Source: Fragilariopsis cylindrus CCMP1102 (Eukaryota; Bacillariophyta; Bacillariophyceae; Bacillariales; Bacillariaceae). From it: a DNA stretch of 64,000 nt. Positions 30,833-42,779 of this stretch are shown in pieces. A model generated the notes under the pieces. It was given only the letters and a program-made list of their open reading frames with translations. It was not told the DNA's origin and did not search any database. Each line of letters starts with the position of its first letter. Within the stretch, counting starts at the first letter, position 1. The translations under genes and the position numbers were made by a program. The stretch is from assembly GCA_900095095.1 (NCBI GenBank), contig FMBT01000291.1, forward strand, positions 1,054,001 to 1,118,000, given 5' to 3'.

Positions 30833-32137
30833 ATGACGATTTCTATGTCTAGAATATTCTATATGATACCGGAACCCTCTCCGGGTGGTAACGAAGATGA
30901 CGACGACGACGACCATGACGACGACGAAGAAGAAGAAGTTTCGCCGCCTACTCGATTCGGTCTAGGATCACGTTCTTCTTGTCTCTCGTGTCTTCGTATA
31001 CACAATTGTCTCGTTAATATTCTTGAATTTCTCTCATTTCCAGACACGAACAACTTCTCACTAGTTTCAAAAGAATGTTACAATGTTCGTTGTCACAAAT
31101 CACTTAATCAGACAAGATCAGGGACGATCCGTCTCGGTAGTAGTGGTAATGGGGGTGTCCAAAGTATTGTCGAATTGATGTTGAAAGTACGAAAACGAAA
31201 ATGGCACAAAAGATTCCGAGGAAATCGAACACATTTGCATTTAACGGGTCTGAATTGTTTATCATCGGATATTGAAAGTATCGATGAAGAATTTATTAAC
31301 AAATGCTATCCACTCAAACATGTAACGAGTCTCGATTGCTCGATGCACAATAATGATGAAGAAAAAGAAGAATTGTCATCGCCATTTTGGCTTTTCAGAT
31401 ATGAAGATTACATAAATAAAGGATTTGCACACGGTCTTGCCTTGTCCCTACTGTACCGAACCTCCGTAAAATCGATATGTCATATCTTCCATTGACATCA
31501 CTTGGTGTAGCATGGATTGCAGAAAATAATCCAAAATTGGAACGTATTCATTGGAATCGTTCTTTAATTTGGCCCATCAATCATCAAACATACGATATTC
31601 TACGAGCGTGTCGTAATCTCAAGGAGCTACACATCGACGATGCAAGACTATTATTTGGTCCGTCTCTTTCACGTCGTCGACGTGCTAGACGTCGACAAAG
31701 ACGACTGCAGCAGCAGCAAAGAAGAACAAGATCAAGATGATAATGGTAATGGTAACGTAAATAACAATGGTAATAATGACGCTGATGGAATCAATCATAT
31801 CAATAATGGTAATGACATCGACATCGACATCGACATCGACATCGACATCGACATCGACAACGACAACGACAATATTGTAGAAGATGAGTTTGATTCCGAG
31901 GCATTGTGGTCGTCTTTGATAGAAAATATTCAGTCCTTGGTTCGAGTGAGTTGCCTTCGAGCTCGATGGTACAACGAAAAATCTAAGTTCACGTCCATTG
32001 GAGAAACAGAAGAAGGTCAGGAATCATTAAAAAGATTTGTCCGATCGGCACCCAATCTAAGATGGTTTCGAAGCGATCTTACAAACGAAAACATTAAAAT
32101 TTTGAAAAAGGAACGACAAAATATAGTTTTTTGCTAA
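30833..32137 (+). CDS. F-box / leucine-rich-repeat-like protein
   Basis: After an acidic N-terminus, residues about 55-85 resemble an F-box: NCLVNILEFLSFPDTNNFSLVSKECYN. Later segments read as LRR: LKHVTSLDCSMHN, VPNLRKIDMSYLPLTSLGVAWIAENNPKLERIHW, CRNLKELHIDDARL, APNLRWFRSDLTNENI. Such proteins act as SCF ubiquitin-ligase substrate receptors. The LRR region is spread over three frames: a break near 31435-31450 (one base lost) and another between 31640 and 31740. A GACATC repeat at 31816-31858 encodes alternating Ile-Asp. Either assembly indels or a decaying gene. Confidence 0.6.
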
Positions 32138-32202
32138 AGCAATTTTAACAGTTATAGCAAACATTATAAGTATAATTTTACTTCTATCATTATTCTGTTT
32201 GT

Positions 32203-34466
32203 TTAATCTAGCTCTTGTTCATTGAAGACATATATAAATCCGTTACTGAATTGAGGCAAATTCATGGAATAGACGGGCAACGAGAGAGGTTGTCTAAAAG
32301 GATTAATGCATAACGATTCTCGACTTGCTGCTCCACCTAGAGATGCACAGTTATAACCACTATATTCGTTGTAATCGGAAAAGACACCAACCACACCTTT
32401 GTTATGATAAAGATAATCGATGACGCTCCTCCAGCTTTCGTATGCATAGAGACCGGCATTCATAGCAATTATCATATCAGGAGGTCCCGATCCACAATCG
32501 AAATTAGGATCTAGGGTAGTATCATCTATACTTTCTCCAGCATAGGTCCCCCCGACAACTCCAACCGTAAGGTTAGTTGTCATTTCAACTCTTAATAAAA
32601 ATCGATCGTCGTTATTGCCATCGCCATCGCCATCGCTCGATGCTGATGTTGCCATCCTGCATTTTGTCGGTAGCATGTCCTCGCGAGCAATAAAAATTAT
32701 TTCGACCTACAAAGATTTAGATAAAGAATACAACAGTAAGATTAGACTCATTAGAATGAAAATAAGATAGAACAAAGCAAACAAACCAGAATGCATTCGA
32801 AGTGGAATAGTATTTGATAATGCAGATTATACACTTTTAGCATGTTAATATTTGAGTCACAGTCTTGACTCTTTCTTACCTTTAAATCTTCTGGTAGTAG
32901 AAATCCCACTTCTTTAAACAAATCCAGAAAGTTGAGTTCCTTCTCTGTGCCAACAACGTGTATGCGAAGAGGGCGTCGTAACATACGTGCAACTGTCACA
33001 GGAACTTCACCGTATTCGACGATGGCATGATATATGGTTAGAGGAAATGTGCAGAGAAGTGCTACTGGACTCTGGGGGGGAATATCACGAAGACGGTAGT
33101 AGTCTTCCCAACTCAACAACCTCCGCAAACCTACAACATTTGTGTTCTTTGAGAGAAGTCGCTCATAGTCCTGATCACAAACTCGTTGCATAGGAGGAAG
33201 ATACTCACTCGGAATGGGAGCGAAACCTTGAAGGTACGACTTTCGAGTAGTTATGTCCACTTGTTGGGCGCTAGAACTATCGCCACCAGCCCAGCCATCA
33301 GTTTCTGTCCTCCACCAAGACGACATCGATAAAGAATAAATAACTTCGCAATCCTCATCACATTTTATATTCATCTGTGATGCCAAAAACTTCTTGTATG
33401 GATCATCTGATAGTTGAAATTCTCGACCGACCAATTTTGCTTGCCAATCTGGATCGAAATATCCAAAGGTTGATAATTCCTCCCGACGTGATACGTAAGA
33501 CATCCAGGTACGACATTGGCAGTCATGCGACCATCCAACAGAACGACAACCACGTTGAGGAGAACAAAAGTACGCGCCAGAACAACTTTTGCAAAGGTTT
33601 TTTGAAGGTCGTCGACAATGTAAACAAAGAGGGCTCTTAGCTGTCAAGGAGAATTTTTCTTCCGAGGAGGAACTATTGGCTAGCATCTTATCTGTCGTTT
33701 TCCTTGTTGATGTCTCAACTTTAATTGTTTTTGTTGTCGTTCCCTTTTTTGTAACTTCATCGTCATCATCATCGTCATCGCAATTGTCGTCGTTGCTGTC
33801 GCTATCATTTTCGTCACAATTGTCGTCGTCGTCGTCGTTGTTGTTGCTGTCATTTTCGTCACCAACATTTTGTTGGTGCTTCTTTTCGTTTTCCATGACC
33901 TTCCGTAAACGTGCTATGGCCACCGCGTCATGATAGTTTTTTTGTGCAGCGTTCTTTATCCATAAAGGGGCGACTTCCATGTCTTCTCTCACGCTATCAT
34001 CGCCAATGCCACACATGAGTTCGTTTTGATTTTTTGATCGTAGATCGGGTGAGATGCAAGCTCCTCGAAGGTCTTCGATCGTCACGTTGGACCAGCGAGG
34101 TCGACCGGATGGATGCGATCTCGCAATCAAAACATCTCCATGAAAGCGCAATGACATTAGTCCAACCGCCATCGCCAATCGTGTTGCTCGAATATTTGGT
34201 GTCGGCTGTGATTTTAATCGACCATAAGAACGGTAATATGCGTAAAGACCGGGCGAATCAGTAGAATTTCCTGGCCGCAATAATGGAACTTCGATCCGGT
34301 CGTCCATTGCGTCAAAATTGCTGATTTCGATATCTTCGTCTTGGTGCAGCAACGAAAGGATACCATGATCGATTTTTGCTGATCCGGTTTCATCCCACGA
34401 GATGTAGTGAGTCTTTAGAGGTTTTGATAGATCCGATGGAATTAGAACAACGACAACTTGCATCAT
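32203..34466 (-). CDS. MYND zinc-finger protein with MSS51-type C-terminal domain
   Basis: Exons 34466-32880 and 32706-32203 joined in phase, 696 residues. A long N-terminal region with an Asp/Asn run leads to a MYND finger: CLHCRRPSKNLCKSCSGAYFCS, then CRSVGWSHDCQC, giving the Cys/His zinc ligands in the standard order. The C-terminal half (SPVALLCTFPLTIYHAI, LRIHVVGTEKELNFLDLFKEVGFLLP, then MIIAMNAGLYAYESWRSVIDYL and VFSDYNEYS) matches the domain shared with yeast Mss51 and relatives. Mss51 controls mitochondrial COX1 translation, but many members of the group are cytosolic with unknown roles, so I do not infer that function. The 3' end is 66 bp from the convergent LRR gene. Confidence 0.78.
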
Positions 34467-35043
34467 GATATCCTTTGATTACAATAAGTTTGTGTGTAGG
34501 ATCCATGCAATACTCTTGTATTACAACAGGGTAATATCTCGGTATGAAGATTAAAAGTGAAAGATTAGATTAAATCATTCTTATCCTCTTGCTTCTCGTT
34601 ATTAGTAACACTTCAAATATCATCGGTGAATGGTTTGTGGCGCGGAAAATAAAAATTGAGCAGCATTTGTTTGAATTTTTCCATCCCCCAATAATTTCGT
34701 TGTCTCATTTTTTAGAATGTTCAGATGGAAGTCTCCTAGAGCATTTTTACCTACAATTCAATCATTACTTTGCCGCACTTCTGGCTGCTACTTTCATAAC
34801 CAGTTGAAAAGATGAAGATGATTCTTGCTATATTTACTGTCTTTATATGTGATCACAAAAGTAAGACAAAGTGAGAATTTGATAATCAAAATAAAATATA
34901 TATGAAAAATTAATAGTAACAGTTAATGGCGTACAAGTTAGAAGGTAGTGGTGGTTGTAATCCTGCCGGAAACAATCTGTATGCAGTCAATTTTCATGCT
35001 AGGACTAGTTGAGTCAAATAATATAACATTGTTTTTAATAAAA
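34467..35043. other. Intergenic
   Basis: 577 bp upstream of the MYND gene and downstream of the flavoprotein gene. No gene seen. Confidence 0.45.
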
Positions 35044-36687
35044 TTAGGACTGCTGTTGCACTTCATTTTCCTTAACTAACAACGACGTCTGATAACTACT
35101 AGAAGATTCCCCAGCCACAAATCCGGTAGACCAACAATTCATGAAGTTATAACCACCTGTCACACCATCCACGTTAATTACTTCTCCACAAAGGAATAAC
35201 CCAGGACAAATCTTGGACTCCATGGTTTTCATATTAATTTCTTTAAGATCAACACCACCCGCTGTTACGAATTCTTCTTTGAAGGTACCCTTGCTAGTGA
35301 TTTCTAATCGACATTCTACTATATTTTGGGCTAACAGGCGAACGGATTTCTTTGAAACGCTCCCCCATTTTGAGTCGGAAGTAAATCCACTTGAGAAAAC
35401 CAGCGCCTGCCATAGACGACGAGGAATGGAATTATTTGGCAACGGACAAACGCTAGCAACGCCTCGCTTTGGATTCGTTTGTGTTACTTTCCATAATTCT
35501 TCCAATACTTGATCCGGATTACTATTGGGTAATGAACCCGCATCCCAATTGATTGTGACATGACCCCTATAATTGATGTCCCGAAATTCTCGAGCAGCAA
35601 ATGCTGAAAGACGTAAAGTGGCTGGTCCTGAAATTCCATGATGGGTGATAAGGAGTGGACCTTCTTGTACAAGTTGTTGTTTCTTCTTCTTCTTCTTTTT
35701 CTTCTTTCCCTTTTCCATGTTGTTGTCGTCGTCGTCATCTTTCGTAGAAGGTTCTATTTGTAGGGTGATACGACCAGAAGGAACGGACACACCAGATAAA
35801 CCATGTAGGAGCCCATTCTCATTTTCGTCGTCTGAAGAAGAAACGGCATGTTTGCAATTAAGGGTAAATAATGACGGAACTGGTTGTACAAGTGGGTCGT
35901 GTCCTAAAGCTTTTGCTAATAAGTGGCCTGCTGGAGCTGATCCAGTTGCCAAAATAATTGAACAAAAATCTTCTTGGGTACCATCCTTGTAATTGACTGT
36001 AAACAGATTGTTACTTCCATCAGCTACTGGTTCATTATCGCTATCATCATTGTTTTTTTTATCAATACTTACTACTTTATTTCGATATCGAATTTCAACC
36101 CCTACGTTTTCCGCAGCTTTCATCAATGTATCAATAATTGTTTGTGATGAATCTGTAACGGGGAACATCCGACCATCTTCTTCTACTTTAAGTATTACAC
36201 CACGTTGTTCGAACCAATCTCTTGCCATAGTCGGAGTAAATCGTTTGTGATAAAGACCATTAAGTTCTCTTTGTCCACGCGGATATCCTGCCAATATTGT
36301 CGGTACGGATTTTGACGTATCATGTAGGACATTACATCGACCTCCACCGGATATTTTCACTTTTGATAAAGTCGAGCTTGTGGCCTCTATAACAACAACT
36401 TCAGTAGCAACTCCGGCATTATTTTCTGCGGCAGCAATTGCAGCAAAGATACCCGAGGCTCCACCACCGACCACAGCAATTTTATTGCTGTTGTTTGGAG
36501 CAAATTGAGCATCATGACGAGAAGAAGGAGACGATGACGATGATGATAACCCAGTTGTTATTGTTGCAAGAAAATTTCGTTTTGTCGTGAACGAGACAGC
36601 TGTGACAGCGAAAATACCTGCAAGTCGCCATGGTCGTCGTCGTTGTACCTGACGTTCTCGCCTTATGACTGTTCTGGATATCATCAT
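35044..36687 (-). CDS. HI0933-family (YhiN-like) FAD-dependent oxidoreductase
   Basis: 547 residues, single exon. A basic, Ser-rich N-terminus of about 70 residues suggests organelle import. Then come the dinucleotide-binding motif VVGGGASGIFAA, the family signature KISGGGRCNVLH, the LATGSAPAGHLLAKALGH segment, LITHHGISGPATLRLSAFAA, and the C-terminal ICPGLFLCGEVINVDGVTGGYNF flavin motif. All are diagnostic of the HI0933/aminoacetone-oxidase-like group, whose substrates are mostly unknown. A Lys-rich insertion (about residues 320-335) comes from AAG repeats. It is divergent from the 37019 gene with 331 bp between starts. Confidence 0.88.
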   Translation of the reverse strand: MMISRTVIRRERQVQRRRPWRLAGIFAVTAVSFTTKRNFLATITTGLSSSSSSPSSRHDAQFAPNNSNKIAVVGGGASGIFAAIAAAENNAGVATEVVVIEATSSTLSKVKISGGGRCNVLHDTSKSVPTILAGYPRGQRELNGLYHKRFTPTMARDWFEQRGVILKVEEDGRMFPVTDSSQTIIDTLMKAAENVGVEIRYRNKVVSIDKKNNDDSDNEPVADGSNNLFTVNYKDGTQEDFCSIILATGSAPAGHLLAKALGHDPLVQPVPSLFTLNCKHAVSSSDDENENGLLHGLSGVSVPSGRITLQIEPSTKDDDDDNNMEKGKKKKKKKKKQQLVQEGPLLITHHGISGPATLRLSAFAAREFRDINYRGHVTINWDAGSLPNSNPDQVLEELWKVTQTNPKRGVASVCPLPNNSIPRRLWQALVFSSGFTSDSKWGSVSKKSVRLLAQNIVECRLEITSKGTFKEEFVTAGGVDLKEINMKTMESKICPGLFLCGEVINVDGVTGGYNFMNCWSTGFVAGESSSSYQTSLLVKENEVQQQS

Positions 36688-37018
36688 TGTTGTATGATTT
36701 TGATGTTATCGGCAATTTATTTGACGTGAGATGATTTATTACGAAGTTATGAATTACAGTATTGATGAATGGATAATAGAGTGATTATATACTGTAGATT
36801 GATGTCGTTGAAACGGGGGAGGAGTGAGTCAGTAGTAAAAGGGGGGTGAACTAAAAAAACAAATCTTAAATCTATTTTAAATCCTTCCGATATCCCAGTC
36901 ACACCCACTGAACGATGTCCTATTCAATTATTGTCATACTTCTCATCACTGTCATCTACTGTACCTATACAATAATCTAAGTCTACAACCCAATGCCTAC
37001 ATAGCCTATAATTGAACC

Positions 37019-37780
37019 ATGCAACGTCGAACAAAAACGTCGGATTCAACTGGTGTATCTACGAAAAATCGTACAAAAAATAATGGATTTGAAGGCAGCA
37101 ATGATAAAAATAAACGGAGAAAATGTCTGAATAATAATCGAACGTTATATATTATAATTGCTGTGCTTCTTGTGGTTATATGTGTGCCGTGGCTTCTCCT
37201 ACCAAAGAATGAATTTACCGAAACTGCTATTCGAGCAGAAAATAAGATAGAAGATTGGTTGCATAATAGTCAAAATAATGATAATAACTACAACTACAAC
37301 TACAACAATTCCCCAGAAGCAAATAAAGACCAACAACAACGAGAACAACAGCAAATAAACAACGAAGACCAAAACCAAAATAAACAACAAGAACAACAGA
37401 ATCGCCCTGATCGTGATACAAGTAATATAGAGAAAATTACTGCCGGAACATCGAATCGTGAAGCATCTGATGCAGCCACAGTACGGATGGAAGCTCAACC
37501 AAGTCGATGGGTGGATGGTGAAAAGGCACTTAAAAAGAAATTACAAGTTTTATATGATCGACAATCGAAAGGAAAAGATTTAGGTGTACCTGTATTGACA
37601 CGATATTTAGGGGAAGATATTCCCGCATGGACTACACCAGATATAATGGATGAAGAGGAATGGAAGAAAAAAGTTGTAGATAAGTATGAAGAAATGAGAA
37701 AAGAAGAGGAGGAATGGAAGAAGGAAATGGCAAAGATTATTACACAACGTGAACGAGATATCGGTATTACCACTTCGTAA
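37019..37780 (+). CDS. Unknown single-span membrane protein
   Basis: 253 residues: basic N-terminus (KNRTKN to KRRKCLNN), one transmembrane helix at about residues 41-60 (IIIAVLLVVICVPWLLL), then an Asn/Gln-rich linker and a conserved-looking helical C-terminus (RWVDGEKALKKKLQVLYDRQ, GVPVLTRYLGEDIPAW, and Glu/Lys coiled coil). The C-terminal domain is probably lumenal or external if the positive-inside rule holds. Family not recognised. Tail-to-tail with the dehydrogenase gene. Confidence 0.65.
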   Translation: MQRRTKTSDSTGVSTKNRTKNNGFEGSNDKNKRRKCLNNNRTLYIIIAVLLVVICVPWLLLPKNEFTETAIRAENKIEDWLHNSQNNDNNYNYNYNNSPEANKDQQQREQQQINNEDQNQNKQQEQQNRPDRDTSNIEKITAGTSNREASDAATVRMEAQPSRWVDGEKALKKKLQVLYDRQSKGKDLGVPVLTRYLGEDIPAWTTPDIMDEEEWKKKVVDKYEEMRKEEEEWKKEMAKIITQRERDIGITTS

Positions 37781-37959
37781 TGAATTAAAAGTATATTCAA
37801 TATAGCTATAGTCACATTCTATAAGTACTACAACTGTACACTATTTTCTACTTTATTTTTTATGAGTGTATCACACTAACTAACTAAGTAACTACTGGTA
37901 AATAGCTAGATAAGTATAATCAAAAAGAGTAATACCGTTGTAATGTTATAGAGGTATTT

Positions 37960-39465
37960 CTATACTTGAACATTGAATGAATAGTACAATATTATAGCAT
38001 ATAGTTTAGTGGCGAGTCTTGTTATGAGTCTTCCAGTCGGGTAGGTAAGGGCTGCCGTGGCAAACATTTCCGTAAAAAAGTTGTATGGTAGGAAGAAAGT
38101 TCCCATTCTTGAACTGACTGCCATACCTGTTTTGTTTTTTTAGAAATTTTTGGTTCAATGAGGTTTAGAGAAGAAAAGATGGGGAAAATTGAGAATATTG
38201 TAATCAAAGAGATATAGTCCAGAAAAAATGGCTACCGTTCCGTTCGTTAACACTATAATACAGGCAACGCGTACGTACCTCCCAAGTCTCGTAGTGCACA
38301 TGCTCCAATGCTGCGAAAGATATCATCGGGTAAGTCCTCAGGTGGAACGGCCGCTTTACAAGCACTCTCCAAGATCTCAATTTTGTGGTCAAGATCGTTG
38401 TAGAAATTAGAAGATACGGGGGATGGATGTACAGCACAAACATCGATGCCCAGGGATTTTAATTCAATGTGTAAACTACACGCCAGTTGACTACAAAATG
38501 CCTTGGTTGCACCTTTATATTTTGTTATTACAAGCAATCAAGCAAAAAATGGTAAGATGCGTTTTGTTTTTGTTTGTAAATCGAACATCGTAGATAGATG
38601 TGAATCATACAGAGTGCAATAACCAGTAAATTAAAAGTAACAAAATAACGTTTAGAAAGAAAGTATATACAGTAAATAACGTACCGTACATGCCAGAGAA
38701 AGGTGTCGGAATGAAACCAGCAACGCTGGAAGTAAAAACTACACATCCTTTCTTTTTCGAACTGACTAATTTCGAAACGAAATGGTGTGTAATATTGACG
38801 GCCGCCGTTGCGTTGCCTTTTGTTTGTTTGTTTGGTCGAAGAGCAGTAGAGCAAAAAGAAAATGAATGTGAGGGAAAATTCACGAGAAATAAAGATGAAG
38901 GAACAATCATTAAGAATAGTACCGTGCATTCAACATATATTATATACGTACATTCGACATTTGCCAAAAGTTTTCCAAGTGGTGCTTGATCGAAGAAACC
39001 TGTTACTAAAAATCCAGCGTTGTTGAAGATAATAGGAATCTCGATATCCTTCGTAGCTTCATTGATTTGTTTCAGGTAGTCAACACCAGGAGAAAAGGCA
39101 CATCCTACGGAACGAAATTCCAGATCTGGAAATGTTTCTTTAAGTTGTTTCATCGTTGCTTTGAGGAAGTCATCATCGAGTGAAACGACGACAACATTAA
39201 GACCCTGTCTGGCTAATTTGAACGACAATGCCTTTCCTATACCAGATCCACCGCCTGTTACTAATGACCAGGTCGCATTGTACCGTTTTTTAAGATCAGG
39301 AACGGGTCTAAATGTCATGAATAACTGAGGAATCGCGTACATTACAACCCAAAAGACGGTCGGAAAGGCAAAGAAAGATAAGATCATAACTTTCCATAAG
39401 GGAGTTCCTTCTGAATTTGCAGCCGCTGCGGCCAAAATTGATGCAGAACACGTTTCTTCCGCCAT
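37960..39465 (-). CDS. Short-chain dehydrogenase/reductase, 17-beta-HSD / 3-ketoacyl-CoA reductase type
   Basis: Four exons, 39465-38952, 38816-38685, 38512-38279 and 38126-37960, all GT-AG and all in phase, 348 residues. An N-terminal membrane anchor (residues about 25-50) precedes the Rossmann fold: VTGGGSGIGKAL for NADP binding, then IIFNNAGFL. The catalytic Ser lies in FTSSVAGF and the Tyr-x3-Lys in MYGATKAF. The Tyr-x3-Lys motif spans the exon 2-3 junction, which confirms that join. The last exon ends in a hydrophobic YNFFTEMFATAAL segment typical of ER-bound members such as very-long-chain 3-ketoacyl-CoA reductases. Substrate (fatty acyl or sterol) is not decidable. Confidence 0.87.
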
Positions 39466-40180
39466 TGTAAACTTTTATTTGGTTGATTGTATTCGCACAA
39501 TTCCCAATCGTTTTGTACAGTATGGAAAGCAAAAAGCAAATGAACAAAGCAATGCGAAAGTTTTAATTAGCCGGCAAGCTGTTTTTCTAGAAAAAAAAAT
39601 TAATTCTAACAAAAATTGTTAGAAAGTAAACATTTATTTGAGTCCCGCGTTATTGTTGATGTATTTATATATTACGAGAAAATTAGTAAAACCTAGCTAC
39701 CACCGTACTACATTGTAGTTACATTCTACGTGGAAAAGTCTAACTACTTATACATAGTTAGAACACAGTTAGTTTGTGGTCAGCGAGATATAACACAATC
39801 CATCAACTGTATCAACACAACACAGCACAACACAATACAACACAACAAGCGATTCATAATGTACTATTGACGATGGACCATAAAAATTAAAATAAAGAAG
39901 AGTCTTTCTATCTGTCTCTATAATAGTTTGAGATGGTTGATTTTTGCTTCATTAAAATATATAAAGTACCATAGCTTAGTAGTTGGTAATTGATAGTCAA
40001 GATCTTTCTCATTTTTCATCATCACGTGTGAATTAACAAAATTATGTAAGACCTTCGTGTCGATATTATTTTCTATAGGTAATCCAATTTGTTAACCGGC
40101 ACGGGACATCCCCTATCAAAAAGACTGTAGAGATTTTTGAATGATACTTTCAAAGGTTTGCTATAGTAGATCCAAATAAA
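39466..40180. other. Intergenic
   Basis: About 700 bp, AT-rich, with an ACAACACA run near 39810-39850 close to the dehydrogenase promoter. No gene seen. Confidence 0.45.
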
Positions 40181-41355
40181 CTATCTGTATCTGGATACAT
40201 TCCGTATAAAAATTTGTATTGCGAAGACGACCCCGACCGCACATCCATTCTGTAAAGCTCCAGTGCCAAAATCCGTCCAGTGATATCCATGGCACCTGTT
40301 GTAGTTTGGGCATCCAATTAATAACACTACACTATTATTATCATTATCATTGCCATCGCCAAGGCCCAAAAAGCCGTACTTGTACGCACGATCGGGAAAA
40401 CATCACATGGTTTCAGTCGAGGATGTGAGCCTACCCAATATTCAAACGAGAATCGTTTCAGACCATAATCATGAGGCCTGGTGGCAAATTTTGGATGAGG
40501 CATCGGGAAAATAGCATCATCCTGTATTTGTAAAGAATATTCTATCATTTCATCCATCTTCTTCGAAAACTGTAATGGATGGATGAGATCTTTGATATAG
40601 GAACAAGTTGCAGTCCAAGTATTCCCTACCATATGTGTGTGTGGTAGAGGAGAGAATCTCGCTGCACAAACCGTGCACTTGTCTACGGACATCAACTGAC
40701 ATTCATCTGAAAAGATAGACTTCGTCATCATGCGACGCATTGCCGTATTCTGTTGAGATGGATGGAACGACCCTTTGTTGTGCAGGTATGTAACTTGTGA
40801 ATTATGGTTTCTACTACAGTAATCATATAAAGATTCTAAGGTCAACCCTTCATCGCCATTCTCAGTTGTTCGTAGTAGGTGACAATTATTTGATCCCGCC
40901 ATTGCACAGATCCGTTTCTCAACATCCTTGGTCGAATTGGTATCACCAATCAAAGTATAATATATCGGAACATCAATACGAATGAAATCCGATGCGGCGT
41001 TATAATACTGTAATTGCTCATCAACGATTTGAAGAGCGTATTCTTTCTTTGATTGGTCATCTTTTGGAATGAAAATATTGTAAAATATAGCTCTTTCGAT
41101 ATTCCTTCTCCCATTGTCAACGTTAAGCTGTTGCGTTTGTATTTGCATCGGAATGTCGTTGTCGTTGTCGTTATCGTTATTAATTCGATTTATGTCGTTC
41201 CTTATTCCGACGAAACGAAACATTCGAACGGTATTCAAAACTGCTGCGGTAACAAATAATAAGACACAGCATGCGTAGAGGGGGTAGCGAATTATCGAGC
41301 GGGGGATCTTCTTGGTATGTATTCGACGGTTTCTTGCATACTTGAATGGTACCAT
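40181..41355 (-). CDS. Unknown type II membrane protein, possibly a glycosyltransferase-like enzyme
   Basis: Starts MVPFKYARNRR; one transmembrane helix at about residues 25-45, then an Asn/Asp-rich stem and a lumenal domain. Segments such as RAIFYNIFIPKD, DVPIYYTLIGD, VTYLHNKGSFHPSQQNTAMRR, HMVGNTWTATCSYIKDL and FSFEYWVGSHPRLKPCD look conserved and recall Golgi glycan-processing enzymes, but no family signature is certain. The frame from 41355 ends at 40327 in a poor hydrophobic tail. After a one-base shift near 40390 the sequence continues as FLGLGDGN, then CPNYNRCHGYHWTDFGTG, to a stop at 40181, which looks genuine. Confidence 0.55.
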
Positions 41356-42057
41356 ACTATAAAATTCATATATATTGTACTTGTCCCAAATCTGTCGTTA
41401 TTCGTCCCATATCTTTGATGTTTTATTAGAGAAAATAGAAGCTTGCGTCGGTCGTCGGACGTTGCAATTACTAGATGGCCAATGGTGTGTACAGCATAAA
41501 ATATAACGCATCATAATCAACTGTGAAAGAGGAAATACAATGTGTACTGTGTGTATGATGTGCCCAGCTATTTTACTGCATCATTGCATGTCATTTGTCA
41601 TTCATGCATTGTAATTTTTTTAGAAAATGTCAAGAAATGAGACGTGCTTTTGTTTTGCGGCAAAATTTGAACGCCCCCCCCCCCCCCCCCCTCACCCCCA
41701 CCTAAATTCCCCTAGAATATATATATTATGTTATACATACAGTACTCAATACCGGTATCATGCATAGCTATCATGTGAGAGGAAGGAGAGGCTATGATGG
41801 ATAGAGGATCTGTCCAGCAGGTAGTTGCGGTACTTACTGGACTATTCTACATTTTTCCAATTAATGATCAACAGTACGACAATTAAAATTGAGTGGGCAG
41901 ATCACATGTGTTCACCGCACCTCTTTTCTTTCGACAACAGCAAGATTTGTATAAAGGCGCTGTCGAGTATTCATTCCTAAATATAAAAAGAGAAGACGAT
42001 GAAATGATTTGGATAATTGCTTTCCATTATTATATAATTATACACGTGCTTTATTAA
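41356..42057. other. Intergenic with an 18-bp C run
   Basis: About 700 bp with no gene. An uninterrupted run of 18 C lies at 41674-41691, followed by CACCCCCACC. Such a tract is prone to length error and to unusual structure. Confidence 0.5.
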
Positions 42058-42779
42058 TTAGAACAGAGTATGGTGTGTTACTTGTTCTTGAACAATCATG
42101 CCCATAGCAGCGATCATAGCCAAACGACCGTTGTTTAATTCTTTCGTTTGCATGTTAGCGAATTCTGTAGGATCCTGCGGTTTCAAACCAAGCGGGTCGA
42201 ATTTCAGGTCACCAGGATAATATTTATCATTCAGTTTAGTCAAATATGTTTTTGCTTCAAATTCTTCTGCTGTGTTCTTTGAAATTGCGTCGATTGGAGA
42301 TTCCCATCCGATTTTGGCACGGAAAAATTCTGCAGTGGCGATACTTCCACCCAGCCACGCAAAGAAGAATGGTGCAATCTCATGAACCTGTGTTAAATGC
42401 GTATTGGCGGGCCCAGTGACTAATCCATTGAAAAACGGATGAAAGGTTCTTGTACAAGATAACCAACGACAGCTAACATAGCGACCCGACCATGAGTGAC
42501 CTCGGCTTCACGAAAACGTTTGATTTCTTGAACGGGAAGATCCGTTGTGAATCCGAGTGGGTCAAAGTTCCCCAATGGTGCGATGGCACCGGGCAAACCA
42601 GCACAAAATTTTGTGGGGTCGGCAGTCCAGCCATTGATGGTAGGATACACCTTACCTTCTTCTTCGTCCCATTCTCCGGTCGCAGCAGAAAGTCCAACGC
42701 TATTCGGGGAATGCTTGCTACTAGGGGCAAATGCAGATGCTCCGCCAACGACAGAAAGAAGGATTAGGGAAGATTTCAT
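42058..42779 (-). CDS. Fucoxanthin-chlorophyll a/c light-harvesting protein (FCP/LHC)
   Basis: The presequence [21 protein letters not shown] is a textbook diatom plastid signal with the ASA-FAP cleavage motif. The mature part has the LHC helices: [23 protein letters not shown] (helix 1), a middle helix around [19 protein letters not shown], and [19 protein letters not shown] (helix 3), plus FDPLG before helices 1 and 3. It binds fucoxanthin and chlorophylls a and c in the thylakoid. The frame from 42779 stops at 42420, but one base off it continues as [16 protein letters not shown] into the rest of the protein. A single missing T in a T run near 42446 explains this. With it the protein is about 240 residues, normal. 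The wording of the helices recalls the Lhcx/LI818 side of the family, which is tentative. Confidence 0.9.

Noticed and set aside
37227-37498. Minus-strand hydrophobic frames opposite the 37019 gene
   Set aside because: Complement of the Asn/Gln-coding repeat of that gene.
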